64,000 bases of DNA from positions 459,601,004-459,665,003 of the forward strand of contig NC_085137.1 in assembly GCF_035046485.1 (NCBI RefSeq). The letters run 5' to 3'. Under the pieces are notes generated by a model. That model saw nothing but the letters and a program-made list of their open reading frames with translations, did not search any database and was not told where the DNA came from. Origin of the DNA: Aedes albopictus (Eukaryota; Arthropoda; Insecta; Diptera; Culicidae). Every line of letters starts with the position of its first letter. Position 1 is the first letter of the stretch. This document shows, in pieces, positions 36,251 through 47,816 of the stretch. A program made the position numbers and the translations under genes.

Positions 36251-36517
36251 TACCAGTACACACGGATAAACAGCTGATCAGTAGAGGCGACCATCTGCAC
36301 CGGCAGGTAGTACCCGTGCGCCAGCTAGGGATTTCCCAAATCCGATCGGAACGAATGGCCCAAACGTGTACCAGACGGCGTGACCCTTTTCAACCCGACA
36401 GTTTTAAATTTGAACAAAATTGTTTTGTAACTTGTTGATTAGCGTATCGAGTGAGTTTGTGTAATGTAATTTTTATGTGTTTAATGTTAATTTGTGCCAA
36501 TTTTAATAAAATATGTA

Positions 36518-36557
36518 GGCCCTGAAGATGGTCCAATAGCCGGACCGAAACGTCGGC
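36518..36557 (+). ncRNA. Hammerhead-like ribozyme motif (right)
   Basis: Core CTGAAGA (36522-36528), stem II GGTCC/GGACC (36530-36534 with 36542-36546), GAAA (36547-36550) and GTC (36552-36554) occur in hammerhead order. Stem I can form between GCC (36519-36521) and GGC (36555-36557). Stem III is only the self-complementary ACGT (36550-36553), so cleavage would need a dimer, as proposed for the small hammerheads in Penelope-like terminal repeats. An extra U (36529) between core and stem II may weaken activity. Predicted cleavage is after C36554. Confidence 0.68.
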
Positions 36558-36968
36558 GATGATAAACAATTAATCAACGCAATTTATCAGACTGCAAGCC
36601 GAAATTCTCTAGGAAAGCCCCAGAAATGTTTTGGCAGAAAAATCAATGTATAAACAGTTATTGAAAGAAAACCTTTTTTTAAGGATGTCACCACATAACA
36701 TAAGTGGAACTCCATAGTCAGAGCGAAGGAAAAAGTTGTGGCACGCGAAACTGTTGTCTTTTATAAAGAGCGTCGAACTGTCATTTATTTTGGTGAACAA
36801 AAAAACATCTGATCCAAGATCCAATCAGTACACAGTGTACAACCTCGAACAACAAAACGAACGCAATTCAGTTGCGGCCGCTAGCAAATGACAAGTACCC
36901 ATTTCTAAGCAAAAAAAACTCCAGAGAATCGAATGGTGCTAATTCCTTTCCTGGAAAAGATCGCCAAG

Positions 36969-37715
36969 TGTCTCATTTTGGCTATTTTCCCCTAAATATG
37001 TCAAAAATACATGAATATATCGAACTTAAATCCTGAAAAGGTAGGAGAAACCGTGGATATTTAGAAAAACATGTAGCAATGTCAGACAATTTGGTTTAGT
37101 AAATGTTTATCACTTTTTATCACATTAAGTGTCTCATTTTATTCAATATCCCCTATAAAATGAGAATATTTGAGAATTTCGAATGAATTTGAACAAAAAA
37201 CCATGCAAAATAGTTCAAAACAATGCTACTGCATGGAGAAACCCCAAACAGGTCGTGTCTTGTGCATCACATTCAGAGTTGATGTCTCATTTTGTCCAAT
37301 ATCCCCTATAAATTAAACATATTAGAGAATTTCGGATGAATTTTAATTAAAACCATGCAAAGTCGTTCAAAAGTCGTGCTACTTAATGCTAAAATTCCAA
37401 ACGAATTGTCTCTTGTCCATCACATTCAGAGATGATGTCTCATTTTGTTCAATATCCCTCATAAAAAATATAATTGAGAATTTCGGAAAATTTTCAACAA
37501 AGTCATTCAAAAGTCGTATTACTGAATGGAGAAACCTGAAACAAATCATCTCTTGTCCATCACATTCAGATATGTTGTCTTATTTTATCCAATATCCCCT
37601 ATAAATTAAAAATATTTTAGAATTTTGGATAAATTTCAATAAAAAAAACCATGCAAAGTCGTTCAAAAGTTATGCTACTTAATGGTAAAACCCCAAACGG
37701 ATCAACACTTGTCGG
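36969..37715. repeat. Tandem repeat, five units of about 150 bp
   Basis: Units start with TGTCTCATTTT or a close variant at 36969, 37130, 37283, 37436 and 37576 (spacings 161, 153, 153, 140). Each contains CAATATCCCCTATAAA, CCATGCAAAGTCGTTCAAAA and a CACATTCAGA motif. The first unit is the most diverged. No coding frame is shared. Confidence 0.85.
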
Positions 37716-37904
37716 GTGTATAGCTAAAACTAATCATTCAGGCGTTATTAATTTATTCCACTTAAATACGACCCACTGACAATTGTGCATTGACATGTAC
37801 AAGTCAGTTTAAGCTTAGCTAAGCGTAAAGTGGACAATTTTCTCTAAATAGCAATAATTACAAATATACTCAAAACAGTTCTTAAGATGACAAACATCTA
37901 TTTA

Positions 37905-38120
37905 AAAAGACACTACACCGTCTTCAGCCAGAGGCTGCACAGACTGAACATTACACATACACGAGACAACGGACAACACACATAACACCCAGTGGCCCAA
38001 TGGAGAACTTTCCGTTTGACGAAAAGTTTTCCCCGACTGGAGCGGGAATCGAACCCGCACACCGTGGCTTACGAAACGCCTAGACGACTGACGCCGCTAA
38101 CCGCACGGCCACGGAGCCCA
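37905..38120 (-). mobile_element. tRNA-derived SINE, class II-like head
   Basis: On the minus strand: GGCTCCGTGGCCGTGCGGTT (A-box region), a long variable arm as in Ser/Leu tRNAs, then B box GGGTTCGATTCCC (38044-38056). The body (CGGGGAAAACTTTTCGTCAA, CCACTGGGTGTTATGTGTGT) ends in GGCTGAAGACGGTGTAGTGT. A second copy at 52905-53125 matches along its length. Confidence 0.85.
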
Positions 38121-38177
38121 GCATTCATTTTTTCATTTTGACCCCAATTTACTCTGGTAATGTGCAAAATGATCTTC

Positions 38178-38510
38178 ATCCCGGGTAGAGGTGTAACCGA
38201 AATACTGACGATCAAAACGAGATATTGGTTTGGTTGATATAAGAGATAAAAGATCTGAAAATAATATTTGAAAAATGTTCCTGGAACATCTGAACAATAT
38301 CAAAATTTGATATTTCAAGATCAAACGGATAGCTTGCTGCTATTGGTTAGATCTTACAAGATCTGATCATGATCTGATGATGATTTTTCAGGAGTAAATT
38401 TTAGATATTATTTTCAGATCTTTTATCTCTTATATTAATCAAACCAATATCACATTTTGATTTCAATATCAAAACATGCTATTATTGAGCTCTTTTCCTC
38501 TACCCGGGAT
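38178..38510. mobile_element. TIR element with ATCCCGGGTAGAG ends (second copy)
   Basis: ATCCCGGGTAGAG at 38178-38190 is exactly mirrored at 38498-38510. Inside, TTGATATAAGAGATAAAAGA and its mirror (TCTTTTATCTCTTATATTAA) extend the fold. No coding frame. It shares terminal repeats with 8176-8642. Confidence 0.85.
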
Positions 38511-38514
38511 CAAA

Positions 38515-41500
38515 TGCATTGCCGGCCGGTTTATTGACAGTCACAAAGTCGGAGTTCCAAAAACTCGCTCCGGCTATTCAGAGCTGATGATGTTCGTTCA
38601 CCAATAAACGTAAATGATGACAGCGCAGTTGCAGTAGCACCGAACACCTAAAGCCTTCTACACACTCAATCGAGGTTGAATGCACTTAAAACCCGAGAGC
38701 CGCCTCTGCCACCGCCGCGCGCCGTTCGGAGACAATTATACTTTTTAAATTGAGGAATTGTATGCGAGCGCGCGCAGCAAAAATGCATAGGGGGGCTTTT
38801 CGAAGCTCATCATCACAACGCACGACGGCGACGACGACAACGTGACGGTTCATTGATGAAGAGTTATCTAAATCGGGCAAAATCCCCCTCGGAGAAAGCG
38901 TCGTGCCTGTAACGTTGGCGTTGTTTTGTAATTCAATCTCGTGTGGCTGTTGGAGTTTCGGAAGGTGACTGACTGGCGACAGGCTGGGTGTGAAGGAATT
39001 GTTGTTGTCAGTTTTTTTTATAACTGGTATGGTTGTACCTTTTCTCCTCAACAGTTTGTTTAAAAAGAGTTTCAGGAATTGTTTTCCATCAATCTTTAAT
39101 CTACACAAATGTACAATATTTAAATATTTGAACTAATAAAAAAAACTAATACAAGAATTTTAATGAATATTATATTCCATGGCAAACAAAATTGAAATTA
39201 AAAAACAAAATTCAAAATTCAAAAAAAGTACACATAAAAATAAATAAATAAAATGTGCATTAAACAAATGTAAAAGGAACCAAACTTAAAGTTTAAAATA
39301 GAAAATTAAAAATATATCAAAATCAGTAACTCAGTCTGCATTTCGCATGCCTCTTACAACCGTTTGCATCTGTTTCACTCCAACAGAAGCGTCTGTTCGA
39401 AGTGCAGATCAAGCCAGGCACAATTTTCTACATAACCCTTTTATAGCCGTGGGCCCTGCGACTAACGTCAGTTCAATTTTAGTTCCTACCTGCTTAGTTT
39501 CGTTTAGCTCCCCAATGCTGATGGGGTCGCTGGATTAAAAGGCAAATAAACAATTCCCCAAACTGTCTATGCTTGCGGCGCACATACACAGAGCGTCCAT
39601 AAAGTGATGCAGCCAGCATTTGCAGCCATTATTGCCGGTCGAGTGGTGCACTGTGAGCGCCGATAGCAGTAGAGGAGGAGCACATCATAAACACCAGTCG
39701 GTGCACATATACCGAACCGAATGATTTAAACTTAAAAATAAACCAGTGACTTGCCTGCGCCATCCAGCGATGGCGTTATGGCTAACGGGCTGCCTCCGCT
39801 GCGGAGTTCGGCTTAGATATTCATTATAGTTGGTAGTAGTTTGACATTCATGATAGTTCACCAATATGTGATTGACAACATACATTCTAAATCATTCAAC
39901 AGTTATTGGAGCCAGGAAACATCCTGAAGGACGAGGTAAAGGATGCTCCCGATTTTCGTATTACCCTAAAGTCAGATACAGCATAGCATGGAAAGAAAAT
40001 GTTTTTGTGTGTTGTGTATGGGCAACTATTTCTAATGCAGAAGAAAGATCTACATACAAACAAACTTAAGGTGTTCCTATGAGAAATCCCCTATACTTAA
40101 TGTTGTACGAACTGTTATGGCTGACCTAGAGGTCAAGTGGAAGGATCAAGGTTTACTTCCGGATGTATGAACGTCGACGATATTTTCAGCGTAATTGAAC
40201 GGGATGTTTTTTTTATAAGTATTTGGAGATCATTTGCAATGTCATAGAGTATTTAGATTTAGGTATATCTTTGAGGAGGAAAGAGATTTTAAACTTTTAT
40301 ATAAGTTTTATTATTACTGGAGGTTAGATTCAAGGGAGATATGCAGAGTGTTTACTACCTTTAAAAACCTAGAATCATCGAAGAATTTCGTTTTACTTGG
40401 GAAAATCCTGGAATTTCTGATTAGCCCAGAGGCGTCTCGTGACCCGTACAAGTGACTGTGCACTTGAAGAGTTTTCACATGGGACTGTAGCGCAAATGGA
40501 ACACATCAGGAACCTGCACTCCGCTCGACGAGCGATTCTATCAACGACTTCGTCGATAAAACTGCTTTGTTGTTTCAATTGATGAAACAGGGTTTTTCTA
40601 CCACCATCTGTATAAGCCACTTCAGCCTTCGCTCGCCCATTGTAACGGAAGATAGGTACTTATTCCTTTGTGCCAGAGGGGTCAATATTACTTTATCGGA
40701 ATTGGGGAAGCAAGAGTAGGCATTATCCACCTATTATTTAGGAAATTTTTCGGAATAGCTTTTAAACTTCGAAGTATCCACTCAGAAAAGGATAATTGAC
40801 ACTGAGCAAAAAGTGGAAGAACCATTACACAATTATAGGTCACTCTGTAACAATTATTAGTCATTCAGTTCTCCACGCTATATTACCCATGTGATTGTGC
40901 TATGACTGTAGTCTATATACGCGTATCTGTCTAAGGATAAGCATTCGAGGACGGAATTCAAATTACATATCTGAGACCTGAGTACACCCAATCGAAGAGG
41001 GTATTCTGCTTACATTGTTCAAGAAGCCGGTCTAAGTTTTTCCATAATTAACCGCCTGGGAGTAGATTGTCTTACGATATCGAGCTTAATTTTCTTTTGA
41101 ATATTGCTGAAGAAATGAAACCGTATGCGACGAGCAAAGTACTGAATGAAAATGCCACCCATTCAGCTCCACCCAAAGACATGCACGCATGCCGAAAGAG
41201 TGACTGGGCGGCCTCCTGGGTACAAGCTCTCTCGCTTTGCTCTCTTGCTAAAGCTATCGTAGCTCTAATGCGACATTGCCAAACTTAGCAGCTACCCCGC
41301 GAGCCGCGAGCGCAACCAAACTATCTTTCCTTTCCTCCACCGCCGATGAGGCCCACGTCCACTGGAAGAAGTGAACAAATTTTTTTACTAATACATTGCC
41401 AATGCACCACAGAACAGTCCAACACAAGTAAACGCAGCTCTTGTATGCATATACAGCGATCCCGTGTACTGCTGGAAGTGAACTGAGGCGAGAGTTATTT

Positions 41501-42355
41501 TGGTGACGCTCTCACAAGTGCGTTTCGCATGCTCAGCGTCGAGCTCGGTGGCAAAGTGAGATTAAGTTGGAAAATTGAATAGATTCCTATTGGATACGTA
41601 CTGGTATCTCACAGTGGTTTGTGCACTTGATGATGTGAACATCAAAAGGATAAATTAATATTTTTTTTATCATTTGTAGGATAATGTTGAAATTATAGTG
41701 ATTTATTTTACTTTTTATCAACTGTGTAGTGAACGCAGTGGACCTATGGACGAGACGCCACTGGATTAGCCTCAAGAATATGGGAATCTCCGAAAATGTT
41801 TTAGGTAAAATATTTAGCAAAATTTCCAGAACAAATTTTTTTGGAAGATTTTTTTATTGCCTCCATGGAGGTATTGGGGTTCTCAACTATCCTAGTGAAA
41901 AAGGTATTGAATCTTTAATCTAATTTCAGTGGGAACGAAGAGTTAGATAGTAGTAGAAGTATATGAAGAAATAGATAGGAAACTTTATTTTAGGTATTCC
42001 CTCGCTGGAATCAGAAAAGCAGAATTTTTAAAGATACTGATTAATTTGAAAACGCTTTGAATGGGAAATCCTAAAGCTTAGTTTCCTGCTCCCAAGTAGA
42101 GCGCTCAAGTAAAATTCCTCCTTTTTCCGTAAGTAATTTTGACATTTGTTTAACTGACAGCATTTAACCGAAACGATGCTGTAAGAAGGATGTGAAAGAA
42201 AGGGGCACCAGGTTGTTTACGATTTGGACTTGAAGAAATTTCGTTCATTTCTTCAGGAAATATTATTTATTAAAATTGAAATGTACTTTTTCGCGCGCGT
42301 GTGGGGAAAATGATTTAATTTACAACTTTTGGGTGGGCTTCTGAGGAAAATCAAG
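38515..42355. other. No gene recognised
   Basis: The stretches 38520-39110, 39330-39840 and 41100-41560 are G+C-richer and single-copy-like. The 140-codon minus frame at 38686-39108 and the 73-codon frame at 41067-41288 show no domain. The 39130-39320 stretch is A-rich. A short TTGCCTCCATGGAGG palindrome is at about 41859-41873. I cannot support any gene. Confidence 0.35.
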
Positions 42356-42359
42356 ACTA

Positions 42360-44440
42360 CGGATTCGCAATACGGTGGGAGGAATTCTGCTGGGTTACTT
42401 CATGAAGTTCTTGAAGAAATAGTGGAACAAAGCTTCACAGGGAATTGAATGGAAATTTAATGAAGATCCACGAAGGATTCTTTGTAATGAATCTTCTGGC
42501 ATTCCGTACGAAGGTTTTTCTTTGAGGTTTCGCAGAAAATTCTCTTGAAATTCTTCCAGGAGCTCCACCGGAAAATCCACCAGGAGTTCGTCGGGGATTG
42601 TTTTATAATGTCTCTGAGATTTTCGTTAGAAGTTCTACAAAAAATCCCTCCATGAGGGATTTCTGTAGTATTTTTTTCGGGGTTCACTCAAATATTTATT
42701 CAGATTCCCGCAGAAATTCCTTCCGGGATCATTCCAAGAGTTCCTTCTAGGACTTCTACAGGAATGCATTCTAAGATTTCTCCAATAATTCCTCCGAAGA
42801 TTCCTCCAGAAATTTCTCTGGAGATTCCTGCAGGAACTCCTCCGAAGATTTTGTCGGAAATTCCTCGGAGAAAACCTTTCGGAGATTCCTCCAAAAGATC
42901 CCCCTAAAAATCCTCCGGAGATTTCTTCGGAGATTCCTCCAGAAATTCCTCCCGGAATTCCTCCGGAGATTCCTCCTGGAATTCTTCCAGAAATTTCTCC
43001 GAGGATTCCTCGCGGAATTCCTCCGAGGATTCCTTCAGGAATTCCTCCGAGGATTCCTTCAGGAATTCCTCCGAGGATTCCTCCAGAAATTCCTCCGAGG
43101 ATTCCTCTTGGAATTCCTCCGAGGATTCCTCCAGGAATTCCTCCGAAAATTCCTCCCAGATTATCTCCGCCAATTTTTCCAGGAATTCCTCTGAGGATTC
43201 CTTCAGGAATTTCTTTGGGGATTCCTCCGGATTATCTTTGCTGATTTCTCCAGGAACTCTTCCGAAATTTCCTCCAGGTACTCCTCCGAAGATTCCTCCA
43301 GGAATTCCTCCTGAGATCTCTCCAAAAAATATTCCGGAGATTCCTCATTCAACTCCTCCGGAGATTCCTCCAGAAATACCTCCTTGAAATTTCCCCAATA
43401 ATTCCTCTAAAGATTCCTCGAGAAATTCCTCCCAGAATTCCTCCAGAAATTCCTCCCGGAATTCCTCTGGAGATTTCTCCAGGAATTCCACCGGAGATTC
43501 CTCCAGGAATTCCCCCAAAGATTCCTGCAGTAATTTCTGGAGGAATCTCCAGAGAAATTCCTGGAGGAATCTCCGGAGAAATTCCTGGAAGAATCTCTGG
43601 AGGGATTCCTGGAGGAATCTCCGGTGCAATTTCTGGAGCAATCTCCGGAGGAATTATTGGAGGAATCTCCGGAGGAATTATTGGAAAAATCTTAGAAGGA
43701 TTTTTTAGAGATTTGCTCCAGAAGATCCTCTGGTGATTGCTCAAGAAATTGCTTCGGGTATTTCTCCGGTAAATTTCTCCAGGAATCCATCTGGGGATCC
43801 TGCAGGAATTCTGGAAGAATTTCACGAGAATTGCAGAGGAACTCCTGGAAAATTTCCCGGAGAAGTCATGGTGGAATTATTGGTGAACTTCTGGTGGATT
43901 TACCCAGGTAATTTTAGATGAGTTCCTTGGAAACTCCTGGGGGAATTTCTTGGAAACTCATTGGGGAATTCCAGGGGATTTTCTGCACGAATTCCCGGGG
44001 AACTCCTACAAAAAATTCTCGAAAATCCCCTTGATAAATTCCCGAAGAACTCCTGAAAGAATCTCTGGGGATCTCCTGGATATACTCCTTAAGAAATTAA
44101 CGGAGAACTTCTGGAGGCATACTCGGAAGTTTTATCGGGGATTTCCTAGAGGAATTTTCGGAACACTCCTTGAGGAATTCTCGGGGAACTCCCTGGAGGA
44201 AAGGCCGGGGAACTTCTGGAGGAATTTCCGGAGAGCTCCTGGAGAAACTCCCACGGGAATTTCCGGGAAACTCCGGAGGAATTCCTGATAATCTTCTGGA
44301 GGAAGAACTGGAGGAGAACTTCCGGATGAATTCCCGTGAACTCCTGGGGGACATTCTGGAGGAATTATCGAGGAACTCCCGATAGAATTCTTTTAGAAAT
44401 TTTCGAGAACTAGCCAGCTTGTTCCTAGAATTAAGAGCTA
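42360..44440. repeat. Minisatellite, 12/24-bp period, with strand switch
   Basis: The clearest array has a 24-bp unit (ATTCCTCCGAGGATTCCTCC plus CAGG) made of two 12-bp halves. From 42700 to about 43530 the plus strand is pyrimidine-rich; from about 43530 to 44400 the same words occur reversed and purine-rich. A 24-bp unit keeps frames open, so both strands give pseudo-proteins such as EESSEEFL and IPPEIPPG repeats. No start, splice or conserved flank suggests a gene. Confidence 0.88.
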
Positions 44441-44444
44441 TTTT

Positions 44445-44850
44445 CATGAGGAACTCTTAACACCATCTTTCCAAAACTCCCAGATTCCCGAACTTCATTT
44501 TGAAATCATTAGCTTCTCTTGGACCGACAGCTTGAAGAACTTTTAGAGCTTGTCCGAATTATTAGTTTTTTTAAATAGTATTTCCCGATTCTTGCAGAAT
44601 CTCGGACAATACCCGGACTCCTATAAAATCATAACTTTCTTTTATGAGAATGGAATTCTTGGAATTTCCTTCTGTATTAACTTCTTTATATCTCATGGAT
44701 CGACAAGGTAGTTCGTTCTTAAAATCTTTGGATTTTTAATGCACTAATTTTCTCTCTATAACCCCATTATCGTCCCCAAGATCGTCCCATAAATACCACC
44801 GATAGAGCGAAACAGAGCAAGAGCAATGCTGCAGATTCTCACATAATTAC
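44445..44850. other. No gene recognised
   Basis: A short A+T-rich stretch between the minisatellite and the 117-bp satellite, with no recognisable feature before the direct repeat at 44852. Confidence 0.4.
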
Positions 44851-44851
44851 A

Positions 44852-44876
44852 CTTTCTTCCAGGAAACAAACTTATT
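44852..44876. repeat. 25-bp direct repeat, left copy
   Basis: A 25-bp sequence starting CTTTCTTCCAGGAAACAAAC is repeated exactly at 47817-47841. The two copies bracket the satellite plus about 680 bp on its right. TTCTTCCAG|G is also a good splice acceptor. Confidence 0.8.
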
Positions 44877-44880
44877 GAGT

Positions 44881-47137
44881 AGTGTGCGGTAGTTCTAGTT
44901 CGGCAGCAGCAAAGCATCGCGCGCTGGCTTTGCTAGATTTTTGCTATTTTTTCCTCTTTTCTCTGTGAGCTCCGACGACGGGACGCCAAGCAGTCAGTAG
45001 TGTGCGGTAGTTCTAGTTCGGCAGCAGCAAAGCATCGCGCGCTGGCTTTGTTAGATTTTTGCGATTTTTTCTCTTTTCTCTGTGAGCTCTGACGACGGGA
45101 CGCCAAGCAGTCAGTAGTGTGCGGTAGTTCTAGTTCGGCAGCAGCAAAGCATCGCGCACTGGCTTTGCTAGATTTTTGCGATTTTTTCTCTTTTCTCTGC
45201 GGGGCTCCGACGACGGGACGCCAAGCAGTCAGTAGTGTGCGGTAGTTCTAGTTCGGCAGCAGCAAAGCATCGCGCGCTGGCTTTGTTAGATTTTTGCGAT
45301 TTTTTCTCTTTTCTCTGTGAGCTCCGACGACGGGACGCCAAGCAGTCAGTAGTGTGCGGTAGTTCTAGTTCGGCAGCAGCAAAGCATCGCGCGCTGGCTT
45401 TGTTAGATTTTTGCGATTTTTTCTCTTTTCTCTGTGAGCTCCGACGACGGGACGCCAAGCAGTCAGTAGTGTTCGGTAGTTCGGCAGCAGCAAAGCATCG
45501 CGTGCTGGCTTTGCTAGATTTTTGCGATTTTTTCTCTTTTCTCTGTGAGCTCCGACGACGGGACGCCAAGCAGTCAGTAGTGTGCGGTAGTTCGGCAGCA
45601 GCAAAGCATCGCGCGCTGGCTTTGCTAGATTTTTGCGATTTTTTCTCTTTTCTCTGCGGGGCTCCGACGACGGGACGCCAAGCAGTCAGTAGTGTGCGGT
45701 AGTTCTAGTTCGGCAGCAGCAAAGCATCGCGCGCTGGCTTTGTTAGATTTTTGCGATTTTTTCTCTTTTCTCTGTGAGCTCCGACGACGGAACGCCAAGC
45801 AGTCAGTAGTGTGCGGTAGTTCTAGTTCGGCAGCAGCAAAGCATCGCGCGCTGGCTTTGTTAGATTTTTGCGATTTTTTCTCTTTTCTCTGTGAGCTCCG
45901 ACGACGGGACGCCAAGCAGTCAGTAGTGTGCGGTAGTTCTAGTTCGGCAGCAGCAAAGCATCGCGCGCTGGCTTTGCTAGATTTTTGCGATTTTTTCTCT
46001 TTTCTCTGCGGGGCTCCGACGACGGGACGCCAAGCAGTCAGTAGTGTGCGGTAGTTCTAGTTCGGCAGCAGCAAAGCATCGCGCGCTGGCTTTGTTAGAT
46101 TTTTGCGATTTTTTCTCTTTTCTCTGTGAGCTCCGACGACGGGACGCCAAGCAGTCAGTAGTGTGCGGTAGTTCGGCAGCAGCAAAGCATCGCGCGCTGG
46201 CTTTGCTAGATTTTTGCGATTTTTTCTCTTTTCTCTGTGAGCTCCGACGACGGGACGCCAAGCAGTCAGTAGTGTGCGGTAGTTCTAGTTCGGCAACAGC
46301 AAAGCATCGCGCGCTGGCTTTGTTAGATTTTTGCGATTTTTTCTCTTTTCTCTGTGAGCTCCGACGACGGGACGCCAAGCAGTCAGTAGTGTGCGGTAGT
46401 TCTAGTTCGGCAGCAGCAAAGCATCGCGCGCTGGCTTTGTTAGATTTTTGCGATTTTTTCTCTTTTCTCTGTGAGCTCCGACGACGGGACGCCAAGCAGT
46501 CAGTAGTGTGCGGTAGTTCTAGTTCGGCAGCAGCAAAGCATCGCGCGCTGGCTTTGCTAGATTTTTGCGATTTTTTCTCTTTTCTCTGTGAGCTCCGACG
46601 ACGGGACGCCAAGCAGTCAGTAGTGTGCGGTAGTTCTAGTTCGGCAGCAGCAAAGCATCGCGCGCTGGCTTTGTTAGATTTTTGCGATTTTTTCTCTTTT
46701 CTCTGTGAGCTCCGATGACGGGACGCCAAGCAGTCAGTAGTGTGCGGTAGTTCGGCAGCAGCAAAGCATCGCGCGCTGGCTTTGCTAGATTTTTGCGATT
46801 TTTTCTCTTTTCTCTGCGGGGCTCCGACGACGGGACGCCAAGCAGTCAGTAGTGTGCGGTAGTTCTAGTTCGGCAGCAGCAAAGCATCGCGCGCTGGCTT
46901 TGCTAGATTTTTGCGATTTTTTCTCTTTTCTCTGTGAGCTCCGACGACGGGACGCCAAGCAGTCAGTAGTGTGCGGTAGTTCTAGTTCGGCAGCAGCAAA
47001 GCATCGCGCGCTGGCTTTGTTAGATTTTTGCGATTTTTTCTCTTTTCTCTGTGAGCTCCGACGACGGGACGCCAAGCAGTCAGTAGTGTGCGGTAGTTCT
47101 AGTTCGGCAGCAGCAAAGCATCGCGCGCTGGCTTTGA
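44881..47137. repeat. 117-bp satellite: 19 full units plus one partial
   Basis: Unit starts (AGTGTGCGG) fall at 44881, 44999, 45116, 45234, 45351, 45468, 45579, 45691, 45808, 45925, 46043, 46160, 46271, 46388, 46505, 46622, 46739, 46851, 46968 and 47085, the last cut off at 47137. The standard unit is 117 bp. A 6-bp shorter form lacks one AGTTCT, and a +1 form has GCGGGGCTCC in place of GTGAGCTCC. Units look at least 95% identical. Since 117 is 39 codons, both strands are open until a +1 unit shifts the frame. The plus reading is KHRALALLDFCDFFSFLCEL; the minus reading is basic (RRRSSQRKEKKSQK). Confidence 0.93.
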
Positions 47138-47815
47138 AAAGTGTACAGGCCGCGTTTTCATTCGGATCGTCCGCGTGCACGTCGTCGTCGTCGTCGTCTA
47201 TTTGACTGCTCATCTTCGTACGGGGCGATTTATGATACGATAAATGCAACATCAACATTTTTTGCGATTTTAGTCAACAGACATTGAAATGTTCGTCACG
47301 TCAAGTGTCGGCCCAAGTTCTAAAGCCACGTTGATTCAAATCACTTTATTTTCTCTTTCGTTATTTTTCGCACTTCGAAAACTATCTGAATGGTTCGTCA
47401 TCTTCGATGTCGGCATGTGTTTTGTTTTAGTCCAAATGAAAATAAGTGGTTTGATATTAATAGGGTTGCATGAATCACTCCACTTACCAAAGTGAACTCA
47501 TATCAAGCGCCCTTTCCCCTCCCCACTAACAAAAAGTCCTTCCCATGACAGACGTGGAGACGCAGAGGTGATCTCGGTCTTTAGTAAGCAACGCACGTCA
47601 TAATAACATTCCTTTCCTTCCTCGATGACCGTAAGGACGTGGCCGGCGCCGTTATTGACCTAATAAAGTTTGGAATTCTCGAAGATGCACATTGAGGACG
47701 GTAAGCTACTCCCAAGCTCCGTCTGTTGGTTCCTTGTGCAACTTCGATTGTTCTGGTCAATCACGGAGTAGCAATTACGAATAGTACGGTCATCTATGCT
47801 CATGCTCATGCTCAT
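47138..47815. other. Right flank of the satellite
   Basis: Minus-strand ATG at about 47216-47218 opens an acidic frame (MSSQIDDDDDDVHADDPNEN) that runs directly into the satellite. The D run is a GTC microsatellite near 47180-47201. The rest has no recognisable gene. A CTCATG repeat lies just before the right 25-bp direct repeat. Confidence 0.4.
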
Positions 47816-47816
47816 G

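Larger units (their letters stand above)
33682..36616. mobile_element. Palindromic pair of Penelope-like elements
   Basis: Arm 33682-34967 and arm 35331-36616 are both exactly 1,286 bp, reverse complements, apparently without indels. I found a single substitution, near 33790. The 363-bp spacer (34968-35330) belongs to the left, minus-strand copy. A 17-bp direct repeat, GCCCCAGAAATGTTTTG, lies at 33634-33650 and 36617-36633; on the left a 31-bp extension (33651-33681) stands between it and the arm, on the right it abuts the arm. Head-to-head, 5'-truncated copies with a tail on one side are a known arrangement for Penelope-like elements. Confidence 0.9.

Noticed and set aside
38686..39108. 140-codon minus-strand frame
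   Set aside because: Composition is plausible, but no domain, start context or splice support could be found.
42904..43825. Long E/S- or P/G/I-rich proteins on the minus strand
   Set aside because: They arise because the minisatellite period (12 or 24 bp) is a multiple of three and contains no stop. Both strands are open and no gene signals are present.
45168..46729. Repeat proteins of up to 250 residues on both strands of the satellite
   Set aside because: Both strands are open because the unit is 117 bp. Units with +1 changes break every frame, which argues against selection for coding.
44881..47137. CRISPR-like array
   Set aside because: Whole 117-bp units are repeated with no unique spacers, and the setting is eukaryotic.
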